Assembly (NCBI GenBank): GCA_021775835.1
Contig: JAJFHC010000103.1
Location: 1 to 31,249 of the forward strand
Length of the DNA: 31,249 nt
From: Hyphomicrobiales bacterium
GTDB lineage: Bacteria > Pseudomonadota > Alphaproteobacteria > Rhizobiales > JAJFHC01
Direction of reading: 5' to 3'
Shown: positions 8,210 to 17,013 of the stretch, piece after piece
Layout: the number at the start of each line of letters is the position of its first letter
Position numbering within the stretch: the stretch's first letter is position 1
Translations under genes and position numbers: made by a program
Notes under the pieces: generated by a model
The model's database searches: none
Told to the model about the DNA's origin: nothing
The model's input: only the letters and a program-made list of their open reading frames with translations

Positions 8210-8634
8210 TGTCTGTTGACAGGCCGAACGGCCCAACAAATAAACCGAACTGCGGTCAGGTGCGCGTCTGTACACGACCGAAATGTCGCATCCTGAACAG
8301 GCGTCAGGGTTGGTGCCTATCGATTGCGGAAGCAACACAACAAGAACCGGGTGGTCTGCCCGGTCATGTTGGATGCAAAAGGGTGTTGTCTATCCATTTC
8401 AGGCGTAATTGGGACGAGTCGATCGCGCCTGACATTCAACCTGCAATCGATGCTATCCAGCCGCTGAATTCGCTTGCCGTCGATATCCAAAAGGGAGAGG
8501 ATCGCATCCGCAAATTTCGACTTGAACGTGACGATGGTGCGTAGTGAAAATAGCCGTCTCTGCTTCGGTGATAAACGGTTCGTCCCCTGTCGGCAATTGC
8601 GCGAACGAGGTGACTTCGCCGGAAGGATTTCTGA
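8210..8634. other. 425-base divergent intergenic region
   Basis: No gene is supported here on either strand, although both strands hold open frames that run into the neighbours. It contains a clean hairpin, ACCGGG - 7-base loop - CCCGGT (8346-8364). The amidohydrolase ribosome site, GGAAGGA, is at its right end. The length is generous for two promoters, so a decayed gene or a regulator site cluster is possible. Confidence 0.4.
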
Positions 8635-10308
8635 ATGACTGACCAAGCTGACTGCATCATCCTGAACGGAAAACTGGTTACTTTCGATGACGAACAACCA
8701 GCCGCCGCGGCGCTGGCAATGCGAGGTGGCAATATCGTCGCCGTGGGGAGTTCCGACGACATTACCAACCTGGCGGGCCCGGACACCGTCATTCACGATG
8801 CCGCCGGCGCCACCGTGTTGCCTGGCTTCATCGAAAGCCACCTGCATCTGTTCGGTGGCGCGGCTGAACTCGATGCCCTGAACCTGATGGACACTTCAGG
8901 CGAAGACGCCCTTTCAGATGCTGTCCGCCGCTATGCGGACGATCGGCCCGGCGATGGTCTCGTCTATGGGGTCTGCTGCAACTACGACATACTGGGGCCG
9001 GGACAATCCACGACCCGGCAGGCGCTGGACCGGGTCCTGCCTGACCGGCCGTTTGCCGTGATGGCCCATGACCATCACACCGCTTGGGCCAACTCCCGGG
9101 CTCTCGAGGTGGCGGGCATTCTGCACGGCGGCGATGCCGGCGAAGGCTCGGAGATCGTCATGGGCACCGATGGTCTGGCAACCGGCGAACTGCGCGAGAC
9201 CGGGGCCTTTGAGGGCCTTCTGGCCCAGACCGCCACAGGCGGTCGGGAGATGCTGGGCTATGTGACCGGCGGTGAACCCGACCCCGCGGCAACGTCTGCG
9301 CAACGCGCCGCCGACAAGGACATCATCGCCCGTGGCCTGAGCCACTGTGCGGCCAGTGGAATTACCTCTCTTCACAATATGGACGGCAATTTCTACCAGC
9401 TTGAACTGCTGGATGAACTGCAGGCCGACGGGCGGCTCCTGTGCCGCACCCAGGTGCCTTTCCATCTCAAGAATTTCCACCCGCTCGACAAGCTGGACGA
9501 GGCTGTCGACATGCGCCGGCGCTACAACGCGGACATGCTGTGGTCGGGCCGGGTCAAGATGTTCATGGACGGTGTCATCGACTCAGGCACAGCCTTCGTA
9601 CTCCGCGACTATCCGGGCGATCCCGGCAACACCGGCAATCCCCTGTTCAGCGCTGATCATTTCAACGAGGCAAGTGTTCGTTGTGATGCCAACGGCCTCC
9701 AGATCAGCGTGCACGCCATTGGCGATGCCGCGGTCAGGCGCACGCTCGACGGCTATGAGGCGGCCCGCAAGACCAACGGAGCGCGCGACAGCCGGCACCG
9801 GATCGAGCATATCGAAGTGTTGCATCGCGATGACCTGCCACGCATTGCCGAACTCGACGTGATTGCCTCAATGCAACCCCTGCATTCGCCGCGCAGCGGA
9901 TTCTTTCCGCCGCCTCCGCCAGGGGAAACCCTCTATGAAGATCAGCTTGCCTTGTCGTTTGCCTGGCAGACGATCCGCGACACTGGCGCAAAGGTGATTT
10001 TCTCGACCGACTGGCCGGTCGTGCCGGTCGAGGTCATGCCCACTATCAAGGGCGCCTGCGTCTACCGGGAACTGGGCCGCACCTGGGGCGACCAGAGACA
10101 GAGCCTGCGGAACGCGCTCGCCGCCTACACCTGCGATGGCGCCTTTGCCGAATTCAACGAACACAGAAAAGGCCGTTTGAAGGCCGGCATGATGGCGGAT
10201 GTCGTGGTGATGTCAGATGACCTCGAGGCAATGGACCTCGAGCAACTCGACGAAGCCAGCGCGGTTCTGACCATCTGCGGAGGTCGTGTCACGCATCAGG
10301 CTGCTTAG
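8635..10308 (+). CDS. Amidohydrolase family 3 metal-dependent hydrolase (YtcJ-like)
   Basis: The 557-residue protein has the amidohydrolase_3 layout: an N-terminal beta-sandwich segment (CIILNGKLVTFDD), the metal-binding HxH in GFIESHLHLFGG, further ligands in ISVHAIGDAA and HRIEHIEVLH, the catalytic aspartate in IFSTDWPV, and the C-terminal sandwich return (GRLKAGMMADVVVMSDD). The family hydrolyses amide or related C-N bonds of uncharacterised substrates; related enzymes act on N-substituted formamides. No signal peptide, so cytoplasmic. The ATG follows a strong GGAAGGA site. It is divergent from an EamA transporter and convergent with the ABC operon, so probably transcribed alone. Confidence 0.9.
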   Translation: MTDQADCIILNGKLVTFDDEQPAAAALAMRGGNIVAVGSSDDITNLAGPDTVIHDAAGATVLPGFIESHLHLFGGAAELDALNLMDTSGEDALSDAVRRYADDRPGDGLVYGVCCNYDILGPGQSTTRQALDRVLPDRPFAVMAHDHHTAWANSRALEVAGILHGGDAGEGSEIVMGTDGLATGELRETGAFEGLLAQTATGGREMLGYVTGGEPDPAATSAQRAADKDIIARGLSHCAASGITSLHNMDGNFYQLELLDELQADGRLLCRTQVPFHLKNFHPLDKLDEAVDMRRRYNADMLWSGRVKMFMDGVIDSGTAFVLRDYPGDPGNTGNPLFSADHFNEASVRCDANGLQISVHAIGDAAVRRTLDGYEAARKTNGARDSRHRIEHIEVLHRDDLPRIAELDVIASMQPLHSPRSGFFPPPPPGETLYEDQLALSFAWQTIRDTGAKVIFSTDWPVVPVEVMPTIKGACVYRELGRTWGDQRQSLRNALAAYTCDGAFAEFNEHRKGRLKAGMMADVVVMSDDLEAMDLEQLDEASAVLTICGGRVTHQAA

Positions 10309-10346
10309 GCCACGGAGAATTGTTTTTTGTGTATGGCCTCTGATTC

Positions 10347-10462
10347 CGTTTCCCGGACACGCGAAGCGTGCGCCGGGATCTTACCAGTCTCCGGTATTTG
10401 CGATTGGCGCGGTCCCGGTTCTGCGAAGCAGCACTGGCATACTGCATCGCGTCCGGGAAACG
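10347..10462. repeat. REP-like nested palindromic element
   Basis: A 116-base element bounded by a perfect 12-base inverted repeat, CGTTTCCCGGAC (10347-10358) and GTCCGGGAAACG (10451-10462). Inside it, TCCCGG(A)CACGC at 10351 pairs with GCGTGCGCCGGGA around a GAA loop (ending 10378), and a second inner hairpin region spans about 10410-10436. The form is like the dispersed intergenic palindromes of alphaproteobacteria. It lies between two convergent genes. Copy number elsewhere cannot be seen from this window. Confidence 0.7.
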
Positions 10463-10504
10463 TCAGAACGGCAGGTCCGTTCGGACGCGACGGTTTCCAG
10501 ACAC

Positions 10505-10535
10505 AAAAAACTCCGGGATGGCGTCCATCCCGGAG
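10505..10535 (-). terminator. Intrinsic terminator of the ABC transporter operon
   Basis: Read on the minus strand, a perfect 11-base-pair stem with a three-base loop (arms 10511-10521 and 10525-10535) is followed directly by six T residues (the A tract at 10505-10510). It begins 24 bases after the binding-protein stop. This is a textbook rho-independent terminator. Confidence 0.9.
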
Positions 10536-10559
10536 CGGTGTTGTTCCAAAATTCGGATG

Positions 10560-11594
10560 TTATTTCTGAAGCTCAGTCCAGATTGCCGTGTAGAGCTTCT
10601 GCACTTCCGGTGAGCAGGTCGGCACGAAATGTCCGGCTGCGGCAAACTCTTCGGGAATGATCACTTCCGGTGCCGTCAGCATATCCTTGGGCATGAACTT
10701 TTCCGAACCTTCGATGCCGTTGGCATACCGGGCAAACTCTGAAATCAGGGCTGCGTTTTCCGGCTCCATGATGAAGTTGAGGAAGGTCTTGGCATTGTCG
10801 ACGTTCTTGGCGTCCTTCAGAATCGCCACGCTGTCCATCCACAGGGAATACCCTTCCTTCGGATATCCGTAGTGGACATTCGGGTTTTTCAGGCGAGCCC
10901 GGAAAGCAGCGCCATTCCAGTAAAGTGATGCAGCAAGGTCGCCGCCGGCGATTTTCTCGATAACGCCGTACTCCATGGAAAGCCACTTCGGCTTGGCAGC
11001 CACAAGCACATCGCGGGCCTTCTTCAGGGCCGCCTTGTCGCTGGTGCAGGGCTCACTGCCCACATACCGCAACACTGTGCCGATCACGTCGCCCATTTCG
11101 GGGGCGACATTGATCTTGCCAACCAGTTCCGGCGGCGGATCGAAAATGATTTTGGATGTATTGATGTCGCCCTTGTAGACAGCCGTATCGACCATGACAC
11201 CGACACTACCCCACTGCCAGGGCACGGTGTAATGCCGGCCCGGATCCCAATCGACGTCCTGCCAGACCTTCTTCATGTTCTTGAAGTTCGGCATCTGATC
11301 CGGGCGTGACTCCAGCAGGAGCCCTTCCTTGATCCAGATCGGCACATAGCTCGACGATGGCACCACCATATCGAAACCGTGGCCACCGGCCTTAATCTTG
11401 GCAAGCGCCGAATCATTATCGTCGTAGCCTGTCAGATTGATCTTGATGCCATGTTCTTTTTCGAACTTTTCGATCAGCTTGGGGTTGGTGTAGTTGCCCC
11501 AGTTGAACAGGTTCAACTCACCCGCAGCTTGTGCCGTGCCGCCGCTGAGCGCGACCGCCAGACCGACAGCCGCTATTGACAGTTTCTTCCGCAT
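10560..11594 (-). CDS. Polyamine-type ABC transporter periplasmic binding protein (PotD/PotF-like)
   Basis: 344 residues with a classic signal peptide ([18 protein letters not shown], cleavage after AQA near residue 23). The mature protein starts [22 protein letters not shown], the spermidine/putrescine-binding family opening. The aromatic and acidic residues that line the polyamine pocket in PotD/PotF have counterparts: Trp and Tyr in NWGNY, Trp in YWNGAAF, and the W-x-D of LWMDSVAI. It captures the substrate in the periplasm for the two permeases upstream. AAGGGAA lies eight bases before the ATG. It is the last gene of the operon and is followed by the terminator. A polyamine or related amine is likely, not proven. 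Confidence 0.88.
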   Translation of the reverse strand: MRKKLSIAAVGLAVALSGGTAQAAGELNLFNWGNYTNPKLIEKFEKEHGIKINLTGYDDNDSALAKIKAGGHGFDMVVPSSSYVPIWIKEGLLLESRPDQMPNFKNMKKVWQDVDWDPGRHYTVPWQWGSVGVMVDTAVYKGDINTSKIIFDPPPELVGKINVAPEMGDVIGTVLRYVGSEPCTSDKAALKKARDVLVAAKPKWLSMEYGVIEKIAGGDLAASLYWNGAAFRARLKNPNVHYGYPKEGYSLWMDSVAILKDAKNVDNAKTFLNFIMEPENAALISEFARYANGIEGSEKFMPKDMLTAPEVIIPEEFAAAGHFVPTCSPEVQKLYTAIWTELQK

Positions 11595-11639
11595 TATGAC
11601 GTTCCCTTGATTGTTACACTTTTGTTATGCCTGCAAATC

Positions 11640-12476
11640 TTACTTCATTTTCCTGTTCAGAATAAAGAATATCGTGACGACCACGACGGATATGCCGAGC
11701 AGGACCGACGAAATGGCGTTCACCTCGGGCGTGATCGAACGGCGCAACTGGCCCAGCATGTAGGTCGGCAGAGTGTCCTGGCCCGACGACTTGACGAACT
11801 CCGTGATCACGACATCATCGAGAGAAATCACGAAGGCCAGCATGGCGCCGGCAAGAATGCCCGGCCATAGCAGCGGCAGCGTCACCCTTCGGAAGGCCTT
11901 CCAGCGGGTGGCATAAAGGTCTGCTGCAGCGGTTTCCAGCGACAGGTCCATGCCTTCCAGCCGCGCCCGGATAGGCAGATAGGCAAACGGAATGCAAAAG
12001 GCGGTATGGGCGATGATGAGATAGGCCAGGCCATGATAATCGGTCGCCGCCTTGATCGAGGCAAACAGGATGAGCAGGGCGACCGCTGTCACGATCTCAG
12101 GTACCATCAACGGTTGGTTGATCATGGCATAGATCGCCGTCAACCCCTTGTAGGGCCGGGTGCGCGTTGTCCCCAGCGCGGCCATGGTGGCGAGTATGGT
12201 TGCAAAAAAGGACGCTGCCACCGCAAGGACCACCGAACGGATGGCTGCATCCTGAACCAGCTTGTTGTCCCAGGCGGAAACGTACCAGCGAAAGGACAGT
12301 CCCTCAAAAAAGGCCAGCGAGTTGCCTGAATTGAAAGAGTAGACAACCAGCGGCAGCAGCGGCGCGTAAAGCAGGAAAAAGCAAATCATTGCCATCGCCG
12401 TGAACCCTGGTTGGGTCCGGATCGAAAACGGCCGCCGGCGCGATTGAGTCGGCGTCGATTTGGGAGCGTCAACCAT
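11640..12476 (-). CDS. ABC transporter permease (PotC/PotI-like)
   Basis: About 278 residues with six hydrophobic helices. The EAA loop, which contacts the ATPase, reads as LETAAADLYATRWKAFRRVTLP, and LLWPGILAGAMLAFVISLDD follows, typical of PotC/PotI. The ATG at 12476 is chosen because AGGAAG lies six bases upstream and it overlaps the preceding gene's stop by eight bases, a coupled junction. A start at 12500 is possible. With the other permease it forms the inner-membrane channel of the importer. A 45-base gap separates it from the binding protein. Confidence 0.88.
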   Translation of the reverse strand: MVDAPKSTPTQSRRRPFSIRTQPGFTAMAMICFFLLYAPLLPLVVYSFNSGNSLAFFEGLSFRWYVSAWDNKLVQDAAIRSVVLAVAASFFATILATMAALGTTRTRPYKGLTAIYAMINQPLMVPEIVTAVALLILFASIKAATDYHGLAYLIIAHTAFCIPFAYLPIRARLEGMDLSLETAAADLYATRWKAFRRVTLPLLWPGILAGAMLAFVISLDDVVITEFVKSSGQDTLPTYMLGQLRRSITPEVNAISSVLLGISVVVVTIFFILNRKMK

Positions 12477-13434
12477 GATTGCTTCCTGACTTGCCGACAC
12501 TTCTCACATAGAAAAGCAGTGCCACCATGACGATCATGAGCAGTGTCAGCGAAAGGGCCGCCCCCAACGGCCAGTTTCGCCCCTGTCCGAACTGAAGTGA
12601 AATCAGGTTGCCGAGCATCATGTTCTTGCCCCCACCGAGGACGCGTGGTGTGACAAAGGCGCCAAGTGAGGGGATGAAAACGAGGATTGAGCCGGCCACG
12701 ACGCCGGGTTTGACCAACGGTATTATGATCCGCCGCAGCACGCGCAGCCGTGTTGCGTAGAGATCGTAACCGGCTTCCACCAGCCGGAAATCGAACTTTT
12801 CCATCGAGGCATAAATCGGCAGCACCATCAGAGGAAGGTAGACATAGGTCATGCCGATCATGATGGCAAAGTCGGTAAACAGGATCTGGATCGGCTCGTC
12901 GATCAGCCCCAGGGCCGTCAGCGCGTTGTTGATCAGGCCCTGATTGCGGATTACCTCAAGAACCGCGAAGGTCCGAATCAGCAAATTCGTCCAGAACGGA
13001 ATGGTGATGAAAAACAGCCAGAGATTACGGGTTTTTTCCGGGCGCGTAGCGATGAAATAGGCCGTCGGGAAACCAAGGATCAAGGCAGTGAGTGTTGTCA
13101 GGATGGAGAGTTTTACCGAACGCCACAAGATCGACATATGGGCATCGGCGAAAGACAGGGTGTCATCGAATATGTCGCGCTGCATGAAGACACTCGACCA
13201 GCCATCGGCTGAAAATACCCACTGAACGCCACCATAATCGCCGGCCTTCAGAAACGAATAGACGAGCATGATGATGAGCGGCCCGGAGGCCGCCAGAAAC
13301 AGGACGATCAGTGCCGGTGTGGTCAGCAGGATCTTTCGTTTGACATCGGCCCGCCGGGCGGCTTCTGCCTGAACTCCAGGTCCTTGGCTGTGTGGCGCCA
13401 GGTCTTCGGTGGATGATTGGTGGGAGGCAACCAT
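12469..13434 (-). CDS. ABC transporter permease (PotB/PotH-like)
   Basis: 321 residues with a hydrophilic N-terminal tail of about 30 residues, then six hydrophobic helices starting with LLTTPALIVLFLAASGPLIIMLVYSF. The EAA loop is LVEAGYDLYATRLRVLRRIIIP, followed by LVKPGVVAGSILVFIPSLGAFVTP, typical of PotB/PotH. Its ATG begins one base after the ATPase stop (TGACATG), so the genes are tightly coupled. It pairs with the downstream permease. Confidence 0.88.
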   Translation of the reverse strand: MVASHQSSTEDLAPHSQGPGVQAEAARRADVKRKILLTTPALIVLFLAASGPLIIMLVYSFLKAGDYGGVQWVFSADGWSSVFMQRDIFDDTLSFADAHMSILWRSVKLSILTTLTALILGFPTAYFIATRPEKTRNLWLFFITIPFWTNLLIRTFAVLEVIRNQGLINNALTALGLIDEPIQILFTDFAIMIGMTYVYLPLMVLPIYASMEKFDFRLVEAGYDLYATRLRVLRRIIIPLVKPGVVAGSILVFIPSLGAFVTPRVLGGGKNMMLGNLISLQFGQGRNWPLGAALSLTLLMIVMVALLFYVRSVGKSGSNHG

Positions 13435-13435
13435 G

Positions 13436-14536
13436 TCAGTCCCTCAACACCTGAATGGCATCGTCGGTCACCTCGATGCCCAGTTCATCGCCTTGGTTGT
13501 AGCTCTCTTGTGAATCGCGCCGGTTCTGGGACCTGACGACAAAGGCTGTGCCGTCAGCCAGTTTCAGATGATATTGCGTGTCGGTGCCGATGTAGACGGT
13601 ATTCTCCAGCCGTCCTGTCAGCGCGGCATCGGACGTCGTCCTGGTCAAACTGACATGTTCGGGCCTGATGACGACCGTAGCTGTTTTCTTCGTAAATTCC
13701 CCTTCGGGCAAGGCGGCAGTCATGTTCCTGCCGGACGGCAGTTTGATTTGGGCCGACGGGCCGCTGACAGAGGTCAGTTCCACTGTCAGGAAATTCGTGT
13801 CGCCGATGAAGTCGGCCACGAACCGTTCGGCCGGGTGATCGTAGATTTCCCGGGGCGAGCCCACCTGCAGGATCTTGCCATGCTCCATCACCGCAATCCT
13901 GTCGGACATGGTCAGGGCTTCTTCCTGATCGTGGGTAACAAAGACGAAAGTGATGCCGGTCTCATTCTGCAGTCGTTTCAGTTCGATCTGCATTTCCTTG
14001 CGCAACTTGTAGTCAAGTGCCGACAAAGGTTCGTCGAGAAGCAGGACGCGGGGGTGTGGCGCGAGCGCCCGCGCCAGGGCGACACGCTGTTGCTGTCCGC
14101 CTGAAATTTCACTGGTCCGGCGTGTTTTCAACTGCTCCATCTGCACCAGTTGCAGCATGCGTTCGACGGTTTCATCGATTTCGGCCTTTGGCTTGCCGAG
14201 CATTTCCAGACCGAAGGATATGTTGCCCGCAACCGTCATGTGTGGAAACAGCGCATAACTCTGAAACACCGTGTTGACCGGTCGTGAATAGGGCGGCAGC
14301 AACGAAATGTCGCTACCCTCCAGCAGGATGGTCCCTGACGTCGGCGTGTCAAAGCCGGCTATCAAACGCAACAAGGTGGTCTTGCCGCAGCCGGATGGCC
14401 CCAGAAGTGTGAAAAATTCGTTCTGCCGGATTGAAACCGACACGTCGTCGAGCGCGGCAACGCGATTGGCGCCACTGCCAAAGATCTTGCTGACATTGCG
14501 CCCTACAATGGCAGACGTTTCTTCGCGCAAAGCCAT
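13436..14536 (-). CDS. ABC transporter ATP-binding protein (PotA-like)
   Basis: 366 residues from the ATG at 14536 (MALREETSA), which has GAGGGG about nine bases upstream; a TTG at 14560 would add eight residues. All ATPase motifs are intact: Walker A GPSGCGKT (46-53), Q-loop Gln92, signature ISGGQ (144-148), Walker B LLLDEP (ending 170), and switch His202 in [13 protein letters not shown] domain fills the last 90 residues or so, as in PotA. It powers import through the two permeases. First of the four ABC genes; a promoter candidate lies just upstream. Confidence 0.92.
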   Translation of the reverse strand: MALREETSAIVGRNVSKIFGSGANRVAALDDVSVSIRQNEFFTLLGPSGCGKTTLLRLIAGFDTPTSGTILLEGSDISLLPPYSRPVNTVFQSYALFPHMTVAGNISFGLEMLGKPKAEIDETVERMLQLVQMEQLKTRRTSEISGGQQQRVALARALAPHPRVLLLDEPLSALDYKLRKEMQIELKRLQNETGITFVFVTHDQEEALTMSDRIAVMEHGKILQVGSPREIYDHPAERFVADFIGDTNFLTVELTSVSGPSAQIKLPSGRNMTAALPEGEFTKKTATVVIRPEHVSLTRTTSDAALTGRLENTVYIGTDTQYHLKLADGTAFVVRSQNRRDSQESYNQGDELGIEVTDDAIQVLRD

Positions 14537-14582
14537 CTCTTCAACACCCCTCACCGCCAAACACCGTTGTTACGAGTACTGA

Positions 14583-14611
14583 AGACTAGTGGGTTCCTCA
14601 CTGTCTGCCAA
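14583..14611 (-). promoter_or_regulatory. Possible promoter for the ABC operon
   Basis: On the minus strand, TTGGCA (14606-14611) and TAGTCT (14583-14588) are 17 bases apart, about 50 bases before the ATPase ATG. It would allow the transporter genes to be transcribed apart from RidA. The -10 match is imperfect. Confidence 0.35.
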
Positions 14612-14629
14612 TCCCTGAACCGAGGGTCA

Positions 14630-15112
14630 TCAGGCCTTGATTTCGACCTCGGCCCAGGTTTCGAAACACAGGCCGTCGCACAGGGACTGAACCCCGATCG
14701 TCGCACGCCCCGCGCGGCCGACCTCATCTCCGAAAACCTCCAGCAGGATATCCGAACACCCTGTCGATACCTTGTGCACATCCGTGAAATCGGGCTCGCA
14801 GGCGACGAAACAAAGACACCGGATCATGGACTTAACCCGATTGAGATCGCCCAGGGCGAGTTTCATGCCGGCGATCATGTTGAGTCCTGTGAGACGAGCA
14901 GCTTCATACCCCTGTTCAACGGTCACGGTGCCGCCGACTCTTCCTGGATGAAGGATCTTTCCCTCTATGATTGGAACATGACCCGACAGGAACAGGACGT
15001 TACCGACGATGTGGTGGGTCTTCATGGGCCCGTAGGCCAGGCCATGATACTTGTCACCCGAAAGATCCGGTAGCGTCAGACCGGCGTCGCGTAATCTCTG
15101 CTCTACATCCAT
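14630..15112 (-). CDS. RidA family protein (YjgF/YER057c)
   Basis: 160 residues with the RidA trimer fold pattern: YGPMKTHHIVGNVLFLSGHVPI near the start, the central helix LTGLNMIAGMKLALGDLNRVKSM, and the C-terminal GRAGRATIGVQSLCDGLCFETWAEVEI. The arginine in GRATIGV corresponds to the carboxylate-binding arginine of deaminating family members. RidA proteins hydrolyse reactive enamine/imine intermediates released by PLP enzymes or flavin amine oxidases. It lies between an EamA gene (44 bases upstream) and the amine-type ABC transporter, so a role in amine or amino acid catabolism is plausible. Exact subfamily not assigned. Confidence 0.88.
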   Translation of the reverse strand: MDVEQRLRDAGLTLPDLSGDKYHGLAYGPMKTHHIVGNVLFLSGHVPIIEGKILHPGRVGGTVTVEQGYEAARLTGLNMIAGMKLALGDLNRVKSMIRCLCFVACEPDFTDVHKVSTGCSDILLEVFGDEVGRAGRATIGVQSLCDGLCFETWAEVEIKA

Positions 15113-15156
15113 TTCCGTGTCCTCCCTGAAATAAAGTTACGTGGTTCGTCAACAGA

Positions 15157-16068
15157 TCAGACCGGCCGGCCACGACGGCGGCCGATCAGGCTGCGGGCTG
15201 TGGCATGGGTTCGTGCCACAAGAACGCCGCTGACGATAATGATGACGATGCCGGTCCACACAATGCGGTCGGGAAAGTCGCCAAACCAGAAGAAGCCGAC
15301 AATGACCGCGGCGACGATCTCAAAATATCCGAACGGTGCGAGCGTCGAAGCCTGCGCCCGGGCAAAGGCGGCAAGCAGCAGCGACTGGTTGATTGCTGTA
15401 ATCAGGCCGAGAATCAGTATCAGGACAATCGCGTCCAATGTCACGTCTTGCCAGAAGAAAGGGACGCCCATGCCCAGGATAATCGTGCCGGTCAACGCCC
15501 CGAAGGTCGACGTTGTGATGACCCCGGACACTGGTGCGAGCATGCGGCTGATGATCAATTGAATGGCAACACAGACACCACAGATCATGGCCCACAGGGC
15601 GTAGGCATTCACACGGTCAAAACCCGGCTGCATGATAATGATGACGCCGAGGAAACCACCCGCCACGCCGATCCAGGCGATTGCGGGAACGCGTTCCTTC
15701 AGCACGAGGGGAGCCAGGCAGGTGACGATGAATGGGTAGACGTAGAGAATTGCGATCGCGTCGGCCACCGGCATTCCGGCAGCCGCAAGCACAAAGGCCA
15801 ACGTGCCCAGGCAATGAACGGTCCCGCGCAGGATCTGCAGCCACGGCCGGGCCGGCCAGAACACGGCGGTTCCATGGCGCGACAGGGCCAGGGGCAACAT
15901 GATGGCGAGATAGATCAGAAAACGCCCGAACGTGATCAGCACTTCAGGCAACAGCGGTGTCAGCGCCTTGAACAGGGCGCCATTGACGGCGCCGAGCGAT
16001 ACGCCCGCGATCACCAGCAGAATGCCGGTCAATGTAGAAGAGCGGCCTCCCGCAGCAGCGCTTGTCAT
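15157..16068 (-). CDS. DMT superfamily transporter with two EamA domains
   Basis: About 303 residues with ten predicted helices in two EamA repeats, the first starting LTGILLVIAGVSLGAVNGALFKAL and the second AYALWAMICGVCVAIQLIISRML. The ending, APFGYFEIVAAVIVGFFWFGDFPDRIVWTGIVIIIVSGVLVARTHA, is the usual EamA closing pattern. It is an inner-membrane metabolite exporter with unknown substrate. The ATG at 16068 is preferred; a GTG at 16077 in the same frame is also possible. It is the first gene of a leftward run with RidA and the ABC importer. It is not a close duplicate of the EamA gene at 7127 by eye. Confidence 0.87.
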   Translation of the reverse strand: MTSAAAGGRSSTLTGILLVIAGVSLGAVNGALFKALTPLLPEVLITFGRFLIYLAIMLPLALSRHGTAVFWPARPWLQILRGTVHCLGTLAFVLAAAGMPVADAIAILYVYPFIVTCLAPLVLKERVPAIAWIGVAGGFLGVIIIMQPGFDRVNAYALWAMICGVCVAIQLIISRMLAPVSGVITTSTFGALTGTIILGMGVPFFWQDVTLDAIVLILILGLITAINQSLLLAAFARAQASTLAPFGYFEIVAAVIVGFFWFGDFPDRIVWTGIVIIIVSGVLVARTHATARSLIGRRRGRPV

Positions 16069-16121
16069 CGTCGTCACCCAACCCCAAAACGGATTCCGGA
16101 TTCCTCACCATTTGCTATTGC

Positions 16122-16133
16122 GCGTTGCAACGC
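16122..16133. promoter_or_regulatory. Palindromic operator candidate upstream of the EamA-RidA-ABC run
   Basis: GCGTTGCAACGC is a perfect 12-base palindrome, set in a wider imperfect repeat (ATTGC on the left, CAAT on the right). It lies about 55 bases before the EamA start, in the right place for a repressor site. No matching regulator gene is adjacent on that strand. Confidence 0.4.
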
Positions 16134-16194
16134 AATGCGAAAGTGGCAACGGTGCCATTTGATGCCGGTGTGGGAGGAAGCCCTCGGGATGCGA

Positions 16195-16851
16195 TTATGT
16201 GCGGTCGGCCATTTCCTGGCGGGCGCCTTCAAACCACGCCTTGACCGCGTCGTTGCCCAGAACCGTACGGCAGTATTCGGCGCAACGGCCATCGTCGCCG
16301 AATTCCGAAAGGTCGATGGCATAGGTCTTGAAGCGCGAAACGACCGGGGCGTACATCGCATCGGCAATACAGAACCGTGAGAACAGAAACCCGTCAGTGG
16401 ACGCATCATCCAGACGGTCCATCCAGACTTCGACGATGCGCCGGATGTCGTGGGCGGTCTGGAGAGCGAGATCGCGGCACACGATCGTGCTGATGCAGTC
16501 CATTGGCATCTGATCGCGCAAGGCAGCAAAACCGGAATGCATCTCTGCCGAGACGGCGCGGGCGTGGGCGCGCTGAACCGGGTCGGCCGGCCACAACCCC
16601 GCGTCGGGAAAAAGCTCCGCCAGCAGTTCGGCAATCGCCAGGGTGTCCCAGACCGTCGTGCCGTTCCACTTCAGAGCTGGAACCTTGCCCGAAGGTGAAT
16701 GCGTTAGAATGTCTTGCCGGCTGCCTTCACGGCGCAGGCGAACCGGCACCTCTTCGAACGGTGTGCCGAGATGATGAAGCAGGAGCCAGGGGCGCATGCT
16801 CCAGGAAGAATAATTCTTGTCGCCGATTACGAGTTCGAACCGATGGTCCAT
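16195..16851 (-). CDS. Glutathione S-transferase family protein
   Basis: 218 residues. The N-terminal thioredoxin-like half starts MDHRFELVIGDKNYSSWSMRPWLLL, where the serine/tyrosine cluster is the usual glutathione-activating region, and continues with GKVPALKW (cis-proline loop) and WDTLAIAELL (glutathione gamma-glutamyl contact). The helical C-terminal half has the FCIADAMYAPV N-capping segment. It is probably cytosolic and may detoxify electrophiles. The ATG at 16851 is chosen because the domain begins there; a frame to 16887 adds 12 unlikely residues. It is divergent from the aminopeptidase. Confidence 0.9.
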   Translation of the reverse strand: MDHRFELVIGDKNYSSWSMRPWLLLHHLGTPFEEVPVRLRREGSRQDILTHSPSGKVPALKWNGTTVWDTLAIAELLAELFPDAGLWPADPVQRAHARAVSAEMHSGFAALRDQMPMDCISTIVCRDLALQTAHDIRRIVEVWMDRLDDASTDGFLFSRFCIADAMYAPVVSRFKTYAIDLSEFGDDGRCAEYCRTVLGNDAVKAWFEGARQEMADRT

Positions 16852-16898
16852 CGTTTTCTCATTTCTTGCCTTCGTAAGAAGCAACAATACCGTTTGTT

Positions 16899-16926
16899 TT
16901 GAAAAAATTCAGATATTTGATAGACA
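16899..16926 (+). promoter_or_regulatory. Possible promoter for the aminopeptidase gene
   Basis: TTGAAA (16899-16904) and TAGACA (16921-16926) are separated by 16 bases in the AT-rich divergent gap between the GST and aminopeptidase genes. The -10 match is only fair. Confidence 0.33.
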
Positions 16927-17013
16927 GATCCATACCTGACCTCATCTCAGCCGAATTCCCGGCAGACCTGGAAGGCTCACGTCTTCCGGCATCAAAGAAA
17001 CAGGAAACTTTAC

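Noticed and set aside
8317..8847. A minus-strand frame across the start of the amidohydrolase
   Set aside because: It runs antisense to a well-supported start with a strong ribosome site and shows no recognisable domain.
10475..10486. GTCCG-TT-CGGAC as a separate operator
   Set aside because: It sits between two convergent genes and near the palindromic repeat, so a promoter role is unlikely and chance in GC-rich sequence is plausible.
15205..16380. A 391-codon plus-strand open frame opposite the EamA gene
   Set aside because: Its product is rich in Asp, Gln, Arg and His with no fold-like pattern. It mirrors the membrane protein on the other strand, which explains the openness in GC-rich DNA.
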